Shown here: positions 45,477 to 57,003 of the stretch, piece after piece
Numbering within the stretch: position 1 is the stretch's first letter
Layout: every line of letters starts with the position of its first letter
Origin: Mucidula mucida
Taxonomy: Eukaryota; Basidiomycota; Agaricomycetes; Agaricales; Physalacriaceae
Reading direction: 5' to 3'
DNA length: 64,000 nt
Assembly (NCBI GenBank): GCA_015501055.1
Contig: JADNYV010000162.1
Coordinates: 20,034-84,033, forward strand
Position numbers and translations under genes: made by a program
The notes under the pieces: model-generated
Told to the model about the DNA's origin: nothing
Seen by the model: only the letters and a program-made list of their open reading frames with translations
The model's database searches: none

Positions 45477-46262
45477 AATTTGCAAGCAATCATTACGCCG
45501 CTGAATGGCTCTATGCTCCATGCTCTCCTATACGATCCCACTCATGACAACGAATCCCCGATGAACAAGCGCTCAGCGGAAGATGCTATATCGACTGGCG
45601 CACTAGTGACCTTCAGTTACTCTGCGATAGGTTCCGTCAAAGGATTCGACGACCTCTATCCGAAGCTCCTCAACTTAGTTGGAGAAAAGAGAAAGTACAA
45701 GCTGAACGGTCTGGACGATAAGGGTGGTATCGCACGAGCGAAGAGAATCCTGAACTCGCTTCACCTTGAAATGGTCCTCGGCGGTTACGAGGAAGGCCAT
45801 GTTCATCAGGAAAACGATGTAAGTCATGCTTTCCCTACAAAATACCATCTTCTTTGTAACAAAGCCTTTCATAGTATATCGTTCTGTCGCGTGTTCACCC
45901 AGCTACGCAAAAAGGTTACCTTCTTGTCGCTCACACCGCCTTCCAAAAGGACTCCAAGGACCGACGCTTTAGTAAGTAAATCATCCAGGCAGTCCGGACT
46001 CAGTAGCTGACGCTTTTTTAGTCGAACCCTCAAGTTACGCCGCACCAAAGTCAAATATATATTCGGGGCCAGCCTCGAAATCAGCAACTACGATATTCCC
46101 AGTGATCCCAACATCTTGAAGGGCTTGGAGAGCAGATTGGTTGAAATTCCTACTGTTGTCGTTCCTCAGGGCCTTGATCCCGAAGGTCCATATTCTGAAG
46201 TCGGTGTCCCCGAGTACTTCCCTCCAGGTAGCATCATGCTTTTCGAGACCGAACTCCACAAT
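45477..46262 (+). pseudogene. GDB1: Glycogen debranching enzyme fragment
   Basis: The reading LQAIITPLNGSMLHALLYDPTHDNESP, then NKRSAEDAISTGALVTF, LYPKLLNLVGEKRKYK, GYEEGHVHQENDYIVL, HPATQKGYLLVAHTAF, RRTKVKYIFGASLEIS and FPPGSIMLFET matches the central part of eukaryotic amylo-1,6-glucosidase/4-alpha-glucanotransferase. Introns GTAAGT...CATAG (45819-45874) and GTAAGT...TTTTAG (to 46021) are kept, so it came from genomic DNA, not mRNA. One base is missing near 46029 (IEP | KLRRTK), shifting the frame. Both ends of the roughly 1500-residue enzyme are absent. The left end coincides with the end of R1 copy 2. Confidence 0.8.
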
Positions 46263-46739
46263 CACAAGAGGGTTGGATGCATCCTCTGCGACACATTACA
46301 GTGCGTTACAACGACTTGGAACATCCGCTTTGTACAAGCTAGTAGATCTCCTAATCCTACCAAAGTCGCACAATGGCTTAAACAACGATTCGACAAAGTG
46401 GCGGAGACCGTGCCGCCATTCTTGCGTCCCAAATATTTTGCTCTCATCATCTCTACGGCAAGGCTGCTCGTCGTGCCGTCGTTGTGGAGACGCCTTATCT
46501 GCCGGCTCTGGGGAGGTTCTTTGAATGATGGTCGAGGCGGCAGGTCATCATCTGGTTCCGGGGCGGGCTCCTTGCAGGATGGGCGTGGCGGAAGGTCCGC
46601 TTGTGTGGGATGGAGGCGGAGGAGTATCCACGATCGGTTCAAGAACACGACCGCATTCGATGAGCCAATGCTAACATGTTCGACTTGACACCAAGTCAGT
46701 CGACGATCCGAGAAAGAGAAGGGCACGTACTAGTAAGCG
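46263..46739. other. Unassigned tract after the debranching fragment
   Basis: The plus-strand frame continues open to 46688 but loses similarity to the debranching enzyme. It includes a local duplication encoding GSLNDGRGGRS and GSLQDGRGGRS. Nothing recognised. Confidence 0.35.
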
Positions 46740-47880
46740 CGATAACCATCAAGACCTGACAATGTGTCAGTCAACGAGGAATGATTACAAGGAGGCGAAG
46801 GAGTCGGTAAACATACCTCTAGACCCCAGTCCGAAGACAACGTTGATGAAGACCTCAATCAACGAGGGCAGTAGTCGTTGTTAAAGTTCAGGCTAATGAA
46901 AGGTTAGTAGTCAACAGAACTGACAAGTGAGTCGGTGACATACCGAAGGTTGAAGAATGTAACAAGTTCAAGGCAACGTTGACGAGCATCTTCGTCAACG
47001 GTGGCCCTGTTCGTCGTGCTGATAACATGTTAGTCAATGTTCAAGACAAGGAAAGTGACGACGACTTACAAGACATCGATGAGAGCATAGCCATCAGAGA
47101 TAGGTAAGGTCGACGTCTATCCGGGATGGCCAGCGTCGGTAGAGAAACAACAGGGTGAAGAAGACAGGCGACCTCAGTAAGATTTCGGAGTAGGTGAGCG
47201 TCAGCAATGAAGGTTGATGCTGAAAGTAGTTAGTAATTAACAACCCAACGAAGGAAACAGTACAAATACCTGAGAGGGAGAAGCATAGCGACCCCGTCGT
47301 GAGAGACGCGGTCGGAAGGCATTGATATCTTGATATCGACGAAGGTCTAGAGACAGCTCGTCAACGTCGGTCAAGAAAAATCCAAGGAAAAGATCAACAT
47401 ACCTTCGCGCGGCAACAACGAGGTCGACAGACTTGACGGTTGGTCTAAAGGATAGTAAGTAAATCAACAAACATGGTTGAAGGCAAAGTTCAACGTACCG
47501 TGACCGTGGACAGTCGTCATGGCGGGCGACGCTGAGACCACAAAGCCAAGTCGAACATGTTAAAGTCGTCCCGCCTTGCGACATGATGCCATAGAAGGCG
47601 GCAAGGGCATTCAAACCGTCTGATCCCGACGTCCCGACGCCCTGCTCAACGTGCCGAAGAATCAGTGCAAGTTCAACATGATGGTAGGAAGCCACCTACC
47701 CGGCGGACATGTTGATGAGCTCGCAATCCCGACGAGGGCACCAGTACGATGTTGAAGAGACGACCGACATCGTGGCAGTAGTGAGAGACATGGTCATAGT
47801 GGGGGAAGGGAAGAAAGAAAGTGGGGGATTCCACGTCCGCGTTGGGTTATATATCCCAAATTATCCAAACCAGATCCAGA
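46740..47880 (-). repeat. Repeat R2, copy 2
   Basis: The part 47185-47880 is colinear with R2 copy 1 at roughly 70-80 percent by eye. The stretch 46740-47180 has the same style (GTCAACGAGG, ACATACC sites) but no sure counterpart. The minus-strand coding traces differ (LTDVDELSLDLRRYQDINAF). The minisatellite is missing from this copy, so it expanded only in copy 1. Confidence 0.6.
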
Positions 47881-48799
47881 TCTGCCGGTATCCGAGGAGC
47901 GTTTATTCTAGGGGTATGACTTCCGCGTTTCTATGCTATCCATTTGGCTTTGTCAACCGAATCCGCGGAATGTTGGAATTCGCGCCACACGTAAGTTGAT
48001 GGTTTGAATGTCGTCCAATTAAAAGCATAAGGAGCCGAATGATAGAGCGGCGAGTCGAGGAATGTCGAGAGAAGATCTGAGAGAAGTATGGGCTCGTTGA
48101 GACGAGACGGCAAGAACAATTCGAACGCACCTCCCCAAGTCCAAATCGAAATCTTGTCAACGCGAAAGGATTCCTCAAGTCGAATGTTCGCGGATCCACA
48201 TGCTTGACTCAGTCGTAACGCAGGCCATGGTAACGGCGCCGCCATGTAAAGAAAGAAGCCATAACGAAAAGAAGAACAAGGGTTCCATGGCGCGAACTTG
48301 CTCTGGCGCTAAAATCACCAGACCCAGATGCGCGATTAACGCCGTCGAAGGGGTTCTCAAGAAAGGTCGCGTCCAGGCAAAATCGCAATGAGGGATGGAG
48401 GTAAGTGGCGAGGCCGCGTCAGCGCCCCAGTCCAAGTTCCCAGGCTTCCAGTCCCGATACGATAAGATTGCCCTCAAGAGGCACCCGTAGAGCTCGTCAT
48501 AGATAATGAATGTCGAATGAAGGGAAACGGAAGGCAAAGTTAACGATGAAAGTAGAATAACACGCGTATAACGCGTTGTCGCGCCCATATGACCGTCGGG
48601 ATATTTGATGAGGGTCTTGAGGAGTAAATTCCGGTACAAGAGAGGCACGCGCAAGGTGAGAGAAAGAGTGAATATATTAGATGCGAGAAATTGAGGTCAG
48701 CTTGGTGGCAGTAAGAGCACAAGTCCCGTCGATCACTCGGGTTTGCCCGAATAGGAACTTTGCGCTTATACCACCACCATCACAGCTTCGCTCTGACAC
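47881..48799 (-). other. Open minus-strand frame of 159 codons, unrecognised
   Basis: The frame 48654-48175 (MRVPLLYRNLLLKTLIKYPD...) contains a hydrophobic stretch (AMEPLFFFSLWLLSLHGGAV) that could be a membrane segment. It is followed by 48199-47936 in another frame. No family is recognised, and it lies between R2 and R1 copies, so it may be repeat debris. Confidence 0.3.
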
Positions 48800-49990
48800 C
48801 CCGCAACGACGACGACGCCTGGACCTTCTGCGCCGACCGCGGACTATATGGAAGCGACATAGCGCCCTGGAATGATAATGCCGTTGTGGAAACCCTCGGA
48901 AGCTGAAGGTAAGCTTTCATTTAAATGACACAAGAGTGGTTTTCGGCTTACTGCGAATTAGGTTTCTCGTACTCGTTGTGGCGACGTTCGAAGGAATTTG
49001 AATGCCACGTAAGGGAAGAACCGCGTGCTATGGTGAGTGCAGATCCTTATGGTAAGTTTGAACTTTATTGACATTTTAACATCATGTCCAGGAACATTAT
49101 GCCGCTCTTTGGCGGTCCTGTGGTGCTCTGGGCGGTGATATCGTCGTTGAGGACGTCTGCCGCCACGCTGAACAGTCACATAGATGTATTTCATAGGTAT
49201 TCTTTCTCTATTTTGGTCTCCTGCGCCTTCTTCTAACAACTCTTAGATTTCTCAAAGTTTCTTTGTACTACAGCCGGTATATCTACAGCAAGAAATGATA
49301 CTCGATTTGTCTACTGCCCGCTCGATGCGCGTAAGGCGCGGAAAACGCGTCTATCGACTTCATTCCCCCCGACTCGGACCTCAACCCCGACTTCATCACC
49401 GGCCTTTCAAACGCCTCGTAAAGCCAGCAAATAGAAGACCAGATTAACGGCGATCCTAAACTAGCGTCATTGATGAATCTCGAACGATAAGAGACGAGGT
49501 ACGTACCTGAATTCAAACTCCAAGGCCGTAGCGCAGAAGGGTAACTACTGTTCTTCTCGTTTCTAGAGCCGCCGCCGCCGTAGGCGAAGGCGCTCCCTGG
49601 ACCGACGCTACTGCTCCACGAAGGATGTTGGATTTGTTCATCGCAGCGATGAACTCGGACTACGCGCCAACTTGGACACGTTTACTTCGTCCTGGAGGTC
49701 GAATACGGCGTCGCCATCACTTTGTGAGGATTCGGACTTGTGAATGGACGCCCTAGGTCCGTTGTTAGGCTACGAATGAATGAGGAGTATAACTAGTGAG
49801 TACGTACCTCTTCTTTTGTTCGCGGATTTCCGACTCAGGGAACTCTACCAGATCTGGATCTACATCGTGATACGCTATTCGCATCATTTCCGCTTCTGCC
49901 TGCAATATCCCGAATTCGGAGCGCCATACGATGGAGAACTTGTCGCTGAGGATGAGTCCGGTCGACTCTGAACTTGAGTCGACGAGCGGG
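48800..49990 (+). repeat. Repeat R1, copy 3
   Basis: Starts with CGACGACGACGCC...GGAAGCGACATAG, then an intact-looking intron GTAAGCTTTCATTTAAAT...GCGAATTAG. The same segment in copy 1 (9806-9853) has lost its GT donor. It continues with GTGAGTGCAGATCCTTATGG, the phrase GACTCGGACCTCAACCCCGACTTCATC (shared with 63 kb), and the 3' block GTTAGGCTACGAATGAATGAGG...GATCTGGATCTACATCGTG at 49755-49910. Confidence 0.65.
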
Positions 49991-50069
49991 CGGGTCTGGC
50001 CATGCTAGTCGATTCCCTCGCAGATAAATCGCGCCATCCTTTGGTCACGGCCCAGCGAAAGTCCCGCAT

Positions 50070-51010
50070 AATTCCCTAAACCGTCATGTTCAACTTTTGA
50101 ACATGACGACAGTAAAGGTAACGTACCTTCCCTTCTCTTGAAATCTTCCGTGTGATTGATATTACTTATAGATCTGCATCGCTCTTTAGGCCGAATGGGG
50201 GAAACTTGCTGGATGGATTCAGAGTGTGGCGTTGTCGCTAACTAGTTCGACTCGTCGTCGGGCCTAGGACGGCGTCAGTAACATCGTCACTCGATGGACG
50301 AATAGCCTACCATCTGAGACGTCTATTCGCGCCGCTCCTGACGGCATGAAAGCGAGGGTGGACTCGGTGGTTCAGAGGTGGTGTGGTGTTGATGTCGGAC
50401 TGTACACTGGGTTTGTTGTGAGAAATGCGGAGAGCGACGTTGAAGAGAGGTCCAGGTAAGTCGTATCCCTCTGTGCTTGCAGCTCTTGGGGCTATTGTTG
50501 ATTATTTCCTAGTTGGTATGTTCAACTTTCGAAGATGGTTTAAAAGGTGACGTACTATTCTCTTAGCCGAGACCGCGGACTTTGTAACGGATCCCCTCAG
50601 ATCCAGATCGGAATCACGGTCCAAATGGGGCGAACTCGCGGACGTGCGGTTCCAATTTTTTGTGTGTGGCGTCGTTTCTTGGAAGTCATGCTCGTTGCTA
50701 CGGATCGATTAGCGCTGGATGGGGTGATTAATGACAAGTTCAACCTTTTTCTCAGTTATTCGTTTTGTCGCTGCACTTGCCGGGGGGGGGGGGAAACTTT
50801 GTCATCCTGTGTGAGTCCAAGTTGGCATGAAGCGGGATTCCCACGAGTGATGAAGACGAGACAATCGGGAGTACTTGTACTCGCCTCGCGCTGTTGTCGT
50901 TCCCTAACGTAGATGTTCAACTTTCAAAGTTGAACCAAAAGGTGACATACCTCCTCCATTCGTTGAGCCCGCGGAATTGATAATTCGATTTGTCCAGATC
51001 TAGGCTCCTC
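50070..51010 (+). repeat. Three successive R1 3' modules about 430 bp apart
   Basis: Modules begin at about 50083, 50518 and 50914, each with ATGTTCAACTTT and a related right arm, then AAAGGTRACGTACC or AAAGGTGACATACC, then CCGCGGA, a GATCCAGATC-like phrase and GTGTGGCGT. The first has a perfect 11 bp hairpin; the others keep the left arm with decaying right arms. A run of 12 G lies at 50782-50793 in the second module. This is a degenerate tandem array. Confidence 0.6.
50083..50107. repeat. Perfect 11 bp stem hairpin heading an R1 module
   Basis: GTCATGTTCAA, loop CTT, TTGAACATGAC. The identical hairpin, in opposite orientation, is at 62792-62816. Both are followed (in module orientation) by GGTAACGTAC. 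It may be a terminal structure or regulatory site of the repeat. Confidence 0.7.
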
Positions 51011-51897
51011 ATCGAGTCCGGATGTAGTCGTGTTGCTTTGTGTGTTCAGCGCGGGTCACGACCCCCGTTTCTCCAGCAGGGCCATCCAATAACGGTTCTG
51101 CAACGATTGAGGTAACGCGGATTCGGAATGGAGGTGAGATTTACCTTTTCACTAATAGATGTTCCTTGAACTGATGTGGAAGCGTTAGCGTTAGAACAGA
51201 AGGAAACGGAGTTCAACTAGTGATTTCTATTATTACATCTCGAAGCTGGACATGTCGTGAGGCCCCCACAGCTAAAGATGAATTCGTCAACATGGAGTGG
51301 AGTGAAAATGGGAAAATTTACGAACCTCAAGACCCCTGGAGAACGACGCGAACTTTAAGACGGCAACTTGGGCGCCGCTGAGCGCGACAAGACACGTCAA
51401 ATCCGCCGACTGCAATTCTGGGATCCGCCGTCTCGTGGGCGTATGCAGTCTGTGCGTGGGCACGAACGGTCGCCGTCGGGGTGTGATTGAGGCTTGGAAC
51501 ACAGTGGTGTAGCCTTGATCAAAGGAGCGCTGGAGACCGTCTGCGTACAGAGGTGGAGGGATGTATTCCGCGTTTAGCAGTATGATGGCATCATGATGGG
51601 GAGGGACAGTATGGTTGGGGTGACGTTCGAAAGTGCGGCGCTTGTTGCCTGCTGCCCCTATAACAGACGACGACAACGCTGGCAAGCATGGACAATCATG
51701 ATTGTGGACAAGAATAGCTGCACGCGCAGAGCAAGACTGCCAGCGTGGTCGACGATATCCTCAAGGATAGGTGACACTCTAATCACATCCAGACAATGAT
51801 ACTCATGAAGACACCTCAGACATTCGCATATTAGTACATTACATTCCCGAGATAATTCTTTATAAGGAGGTATAGAAAGTGTACCCTATCCTTCCTA
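51011..51897. other. Unassigned, one minus-strand frame of 132 codons
   Basis: The frame 51685-51287 (MPALSSSVIGAAGNKRRTF..., with AEYIPPPLYADGLQRSFDQG) is not recognised. It ends near the R1 module array. Nothing else is seen. Confidence 0.3.
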
Positions 51898-53856
51898 CTG
51901 TGCCGTAGGGGGTGCTTCCTGCCCCGTTGTCAAGGTAGGGCGTACGAAAGTTAACAGGTCCGGACGGGCCTGCGTTGGGTGATAAACATCCCTGGGATCC
52001 AAGTTCCGGCTGATGAAGTCCTGTCTCCGCCTGAGCACCTCCCAGTTATAGAAATTTTCAGGAAGTAAGGGGGTTGCGTGAAAGGGTATCGCAATAGCCC
52101 TGAGGGATTGGGATCGCTCGGGGGTCCACAATCTGGCGTTTGGCCTGCGTTTACGATTTCCACTGAAGATCCTATCGTCTCGCCTAGCGTCGTCAATAGC
52201 GCGGATCAGCGTTGTAACCGCTTCAGAGCGCCACGGATGCGCATGGATATTGCGTCGGGTCGGCTCAGCGAGGTCCTCCTCTTCGCTAGACATGCCGTCA
52301 TCATTCAGCATCTGCAACGCCGGCACGGTGTGTAGAAGCCAAGGTGTATTCTGCGCCTTAGCCACGCGCAGATTGAGAAGCTAGGTAAACCGTTAGTAGG
52401 CGAAGTTCCAAGGGCAAAAATGAAAGGCTCACCCGACTTCGACTCATTTCCTTTCGGCTGGACTCATTCCTTTCAGCCGCTCGACCCGCAATCAGCGCCT
52501 CCGCCTTTACCTGGAAAATGTAATGGACGCAGTCGCAGACGCGCTTGACCAACTTCTTGAAATACTGGCGTTGGTTAGACGCTCGGAAATCGCGGGGTCC
52601 GCCTGGCTTGGGTACCTCCGCATTCAAGGCCTGGGTGAGAATGTTTTCGATGAAGTATTTTGCCATAGCTCGGTTCCAGAACTTGTTGCTCGAGGAGAAG
52701 AGAATGGCGTTCCCTGGAACATTAACCGCTGGAAGTGCTCCACGAGGGTGTACGCGTCGTTGCTGCTCAAAAGCCGCCAACATGGATGCATCGGGTTGGG
52801 GCGGGGCATTTTCCACACGACCGCCGAGCCACCGAGAAATGAGGGATGTTCGGAGGACCACCTGCTCCCTGTTGTGAATTGGACCCCTTGGGCTCGGAGG
52901 TTGAGCCAGTCTAGGGCCAGGAGGTTGGGTCGGAGTGCGTCCACCAGTGCCAGGAGTATTCAGCGTAGCTTCCAGGTGCGCTACCTGATCGCGGGTGGTG
53001 GTCGCGAGGGCCAAGATATTGTGTATGGTACCCATCATTAGCCACGCCCAATGATCCGGCGGCTATTAGTCCTTGATTAGCACAAATCCAACCTTCAACT
53101 CGACGACTCTTTCGTACCGGTGGATGTGGCTGCGGTCCAGTCTGCTGTTGATTACGCTCTTGTTGTTCACCAAAATGAGGTGCGCTCTGGTTTCCAACCT
53201 ATGAGTACTGACATTTCAGAATAAGATTGGCGCTTACCGTGCCTCCGGTTCCTGGCATGTCTTGTGCGCCTTGCCCACCTTGCCTATGACTCGTATCCTG
53301 CTCCTTCATTTATGCTCTTGTCAGATCATATAGGATTAAATCTTGTGAACATACGTACATTCAATGGCGTGCTTCGTGGGCCACTTGCGTTGGCGTCTCT
53401 AAAAAAGTAGGAGCTCACGACCCGCCGGGCAACAGTAAAAGTCTGTATAATGTGTCAATGCACCTTGCTATTCTGCAGCTGATCAAACGTACCCAAGGAT
53501 TTTCTGACGCATTTGCCTGGATACATTATTAGCTTCAGAATCGAACGTTGATAGTAAGACAGCATACCTGTGGAGCTGTCCCGCCGACAACTTCGCCAGT
53601 ATCTTCATTTTCGTTAATCTATTATTGGTCAGTTCAGCGTTCAAAATTCTAGGAAATATGTACTAACGTCCATGTCTTCTTCATCGATATCGTTGCTTGG
53701 ACCCGCAATAAATCCCATTCCTGCACTACTTGTGTGGCGTCGCTGCTGCTGCTCCCCTTGACCTTGGGATGCTGGGCGTCTAGCTTCATTGCCGTACAGT
53801 CCACCGCGGCTTGGAGGGTTAGATCCTGGCTGGCTCATAGTAGGGTGGTTTGACAT
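51898..53856 (-). CDS. Agaricomycete hypothetical protein with many small exons
   Basis: The start MSNHPTMSQPGSNPPSRGG (53856) is followed by short exons: INENEDTGEVVGGTAPQ (about 53620), ANASENPW, a short exon near 53400, EQDTSHRQGGQGAQDMPGTGG, PHFGEQQERNQQQTGPQPHP. Next comes a long one (about 53040-52440; IHNILALATTTRDQVAHLEA..., WNRAMAKYFIENILTQALNA...). The last exon (about 52365-51898) holds VAKAQNTPWLLHTVPALQML and ends ...TLTTGQEAPPTAQ. Introns have GTACGT or GTAAGT donors. From memory the WLLHTVPAL plus acidic segment is a family spread through mushroom genomes without known function. The middle part is helical with VKRVCDCVHYIF. No stops break it. Confidence 0.55.
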
Positions 53857-54232
53857 TACATCCGGAGAGCGGCATTTTTTATGCGAGTCGTGCGACGTCT
53901 GCGGCTCTCGGAGTCCGGACTCAACTGACCTATTGGCTCTCACCTTCCTTTTGCTTTGCCTTACTTTGTGCTCCCTTTTGGGGATGCTAAGCGTTCTCAA
54001 CACGAGGCGGAGCTTTTCCTACTTCATTTTATCATGATTAGTTTTTATGTTCACCCGCTCACCGCCGCTCACGAGGAAGCTCAGGTCACTAGAGGAGATG
54101 TCCGTCAACTAAGGCCGAGATCCCTTATCCCCTCAGACTCAAGGACATGAGGCAAACATGAGGTGCGCGCGCATCACTCCAACAAGTACTGGTCCGGAGG
54201 TATCCTGTCAAGTTACTCTTATCCCGCCCGCC

Positions 54233-55927
54233 ATGAATCGCAAGCCATGGAAGTACTCTCTCGAAAGGACCTATGCAGGGCTCCACCAGGACTCTGTTAG
54301 TTGCCTAGCGTTCTCTCCCTGTGGACAATTCTTGGCTTCGTGCGGTAAAGGTCGTGTCTGCATTTACAGCGTATCGCGTTCGAAAGTCATTCGGTATTAT
54401 GATATCGTGGATGCATCCCCAGTTGCTTTAACGTGGGGGGATACTGCAGACGACCTCTATGTTGGCTACAGCGACGGTCACCTCTGGCAGTACCAGCGAC
54501 CAACTCAAGGTGGTGTGGGTATTCTTAGGCGTCTTCTCATTCTATCATCTAACAAGTACTCTAGCTTAGAAGCATGCTTGCACGTTTCTTCTCATCGGCT
54601 GATATGTGGCAGTTTGGGGTTCTTGAAGGTAGTATCCTAAAGATGACTTGGGGTTCACGAAGTAGACATCTCTTTGTCGCCCACGGACCTTCTGTGACTG
54701 TTCTCCGGCCTGTTACAAAGCGTGCGTATTCTATCATCTGCACCCTATAGCGGCTGACAATTTATAGTTGCCTGGGATATCGTCTCCGAGCTGGATGAAC
54801 CAGAGCTTCCGTACACGGCTTTGGGATTCCAACCGCCAGCTCCATGCCCTGTGGGGATGCACGTCTCTGGGCGCAGGAATCAAATCATCGTAGCAGATAG
54901 AGACTACGGCATAAAGTAAATTTTGCATTTTCTCCTTAATAAACGCCCACGCCCTTTCCAGCTGTTATGATTTCAGTAATATACGCGGTATAAAGTGCTG
55001 GGATATCGCTCCAGGTAATCGAATGTGGGCATCTCTCATAAGTTCTCTTCTGCGCCTTAAGGCTTACGGTTTTCCTTAGCGGCATGTCCGATGTCTCCCA
55101 TGATTGCACGACACTTGCAGCATGGAATTTGAAAGACGGTTTGGATATTTATACGCTATCTCCGTCCATGCGCAAATACAAGGAGACCATCAATCTTCAC
55201 GACAATCTTGGCGAAAACACGAACGTTCTTCTGGACGTTGTCTTCATCCATGACGATTTCGACCTCTTGGTTGGTAGTAACGTTGGCCAACCAGTCATCG
55301 TCAATTTACGAAGTCATCACGTCATTCAAAGGCTAGAACATTCGCCAGGTATGTAACCCTCTCCTTGAGCATGACTTTCTTTCACTGCCATGTTCAATTC
55401 AGTTAACTGCATTGTATCGGTTGTGGTGAGTCGTCGGACGCTCCAGTGGTAGCGATCACAATCCATAACTTATGTGCAGGCGTACACGCAGCTAGGAAGT
55501 CGACGATACATTGCTACCGCTGATCGTGAACTGGGAACGGAAACTAGAGTTAAATTGTGGGTAGCAAAGACAGACTCTCCGTTCTGGAATTTCATTTCTG
55601 TTAGTATCTCAGTCCCTCTCAACTGCTTTTGCTGATGTTACGTTACGACAGCGAATACTAGATGTATTCAGACGCGTCCGGAAACAATTAGGCACCTTAC
55701 TGCTTATCTTAATCGTCGTGTTGGTGGATCGGGTCATTATTCAGGAGGGGCTTTGGAGTTGGCGAAGTCAGCCGGCTCTGTCTTTTCTTGCCGCCCTTGT
55801 GAACCTTGCAGAGGGCGTTCGAGACTTGGGTACACATTTTATGGACGCATCCGTTGTGCCGGAAACATCTCCGGCTGTAGCTACATCTACATCCTGGTCA
55901 GCCAAGCTTAAACTCAGCCAAGTTTAA
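54233..55927 (+). CDS. WD40-repeat protein with C-terminal membrane anchor
   Basis: Starts MNRKPWKYSLERTYAGLHQD; the first blade is VSCLAFSPCGQFLASCGKGRVCIYS. Later blades are VALTWGDTADDLYVGYSDGHLWQY, LKMTWGSRSRHLFVAHG, RGIKCWDIAPGNR and DVVFIHDDFDLLVGSNVGQP, then SRRYIATADRE. Introns include GTGCGT...TTATAG (about 54722-54768), GTAAAT...TTTCAG and GTGGGC...CCTTAG. The end holds a hydrophobic segment (GTLLLILIVVLVDRVII, about 55690-55740), predicting a single C-terminal membrane helix. The join between the first two exons (about 54520-54590) does not keep phase with a standard donor and needs a transcript. Function is unknown; such propellers are binding platforms. Confidence 0.7.
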
Positions 55928-56145
55928 ACTTTAGAATCAATATATCCTGCATGCCAGACGATTGTCGCATAGTATCTACTTCTTAACGCGCGCTGGGACT
56001 ACTTGGTACCGGATATTCCACCAGGCGTTCCATCATGTGCCGCTGTTGACGAGTGTACGGAGTAGGCGGCTGCAAAGTGTGCCGCTGTTTATTACCCCTA
56101 TAAAAAAGCAAATCCGGACAACATCCACAAATACATTCCTGAATC

Positions 56146-56869
56146 ATGACCACTCAGGCCGACCCAAGAAGCATACGCCACCAACGATTATTCTACGAAG
56201 TTGACTATGCGAACAATACAATATGCATTGCAGAATCGGATGGTAAGTTACACCTCCTCCACTTAGACTTGATGACTATTCCTCACAATCTGTGATAGAT
56301 TCTCCGCATCAAGAGGTTCCGCACCGACACAATGCTATAGCTGAGTATGGCGTGCCTCTCATGCTGATCCAATTTCACTGACTAGGAGAAGGAATAGCGG
56401 GGCCGACTTTCCATCAAACGCGTACTTTGTCAGTGATGCAGTTTTGGATCGCATTCCACCTGTGGTTTCTGGACCGTACAAGGCATCGAATGCTACATAT
56501 TGGACAACTGCTGCCAGTGGAAATTTAGCCGGGCCTCCAGCGCCAGCCCAAGGCCAGGATCCCGGTCATGTCCTGGTGCATACAAACACTCTTACAGGAG
56601 ATCGGCAGGTGTGGGTGTTGAATGTTGAAAGGAATTGGATGGTGGTGCCGGGCAATGATGTGAAAGGAGGAGGCCGTGGATTTGCACATCCTGTCAAGCC
56701 TGACGCTTGGTTTAAGCTGGCTAAGGGCGGAAAACCATCATGGGTTCGCTGGGATACATTGCGACGCCAGGGCTTGGTCTTGACCCGTGAAGCACGCGTC
56801 GGGTTCGGAGATGACGCGTCCAACCAGAACAGAACGCCGAGGCGAAGGCTAAGGCCGCAGCCATTGTAG
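56146..56869 (+). CDS. Small unrecognised protein
   Basis: ATG at 56146 opens MTTQADPRSIRHQRLFYEV and joins through GTAAGT...TGATAG (about 56242-56299). A second short exon (SPHQEVPHRHNAIAE) joins through GTATGG...GACTAG to GADFPSNAYFVSDAVLDRIPP. The main exon continues through PGHVLVHTNTLTGDRQVWVL, GWRDTLRR-like WVRWDTLRRQGLVL and ends with a basic RTPRRRLRPQPL. About 190 residues. It is soluble, and the basic end may bind nucleic acid or act as a nuclear signal. Same strand as neighbours, 220 bp after the WD40 gene. Confidence 0.55.
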
Positions 56870-57003
56870 ATACATGCCTTGTTTGAGCTCCATCATATCA
56901 GATTTCATAGAAGCGGCGAAGTGCAGCAAGGCGTGTGAAGATGATCGATTGATCCAACACCTCACCCTGGTTAGTGTAAAAATATTATTTCGACTAGTCC
57001 TTC

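Noticed and set aside
50782..50793. Run of 12 G as a G-quadruplex or origin
   Set aside because: A single homopolymer run in decayed repeat DNA; could also be an assembly artefact.
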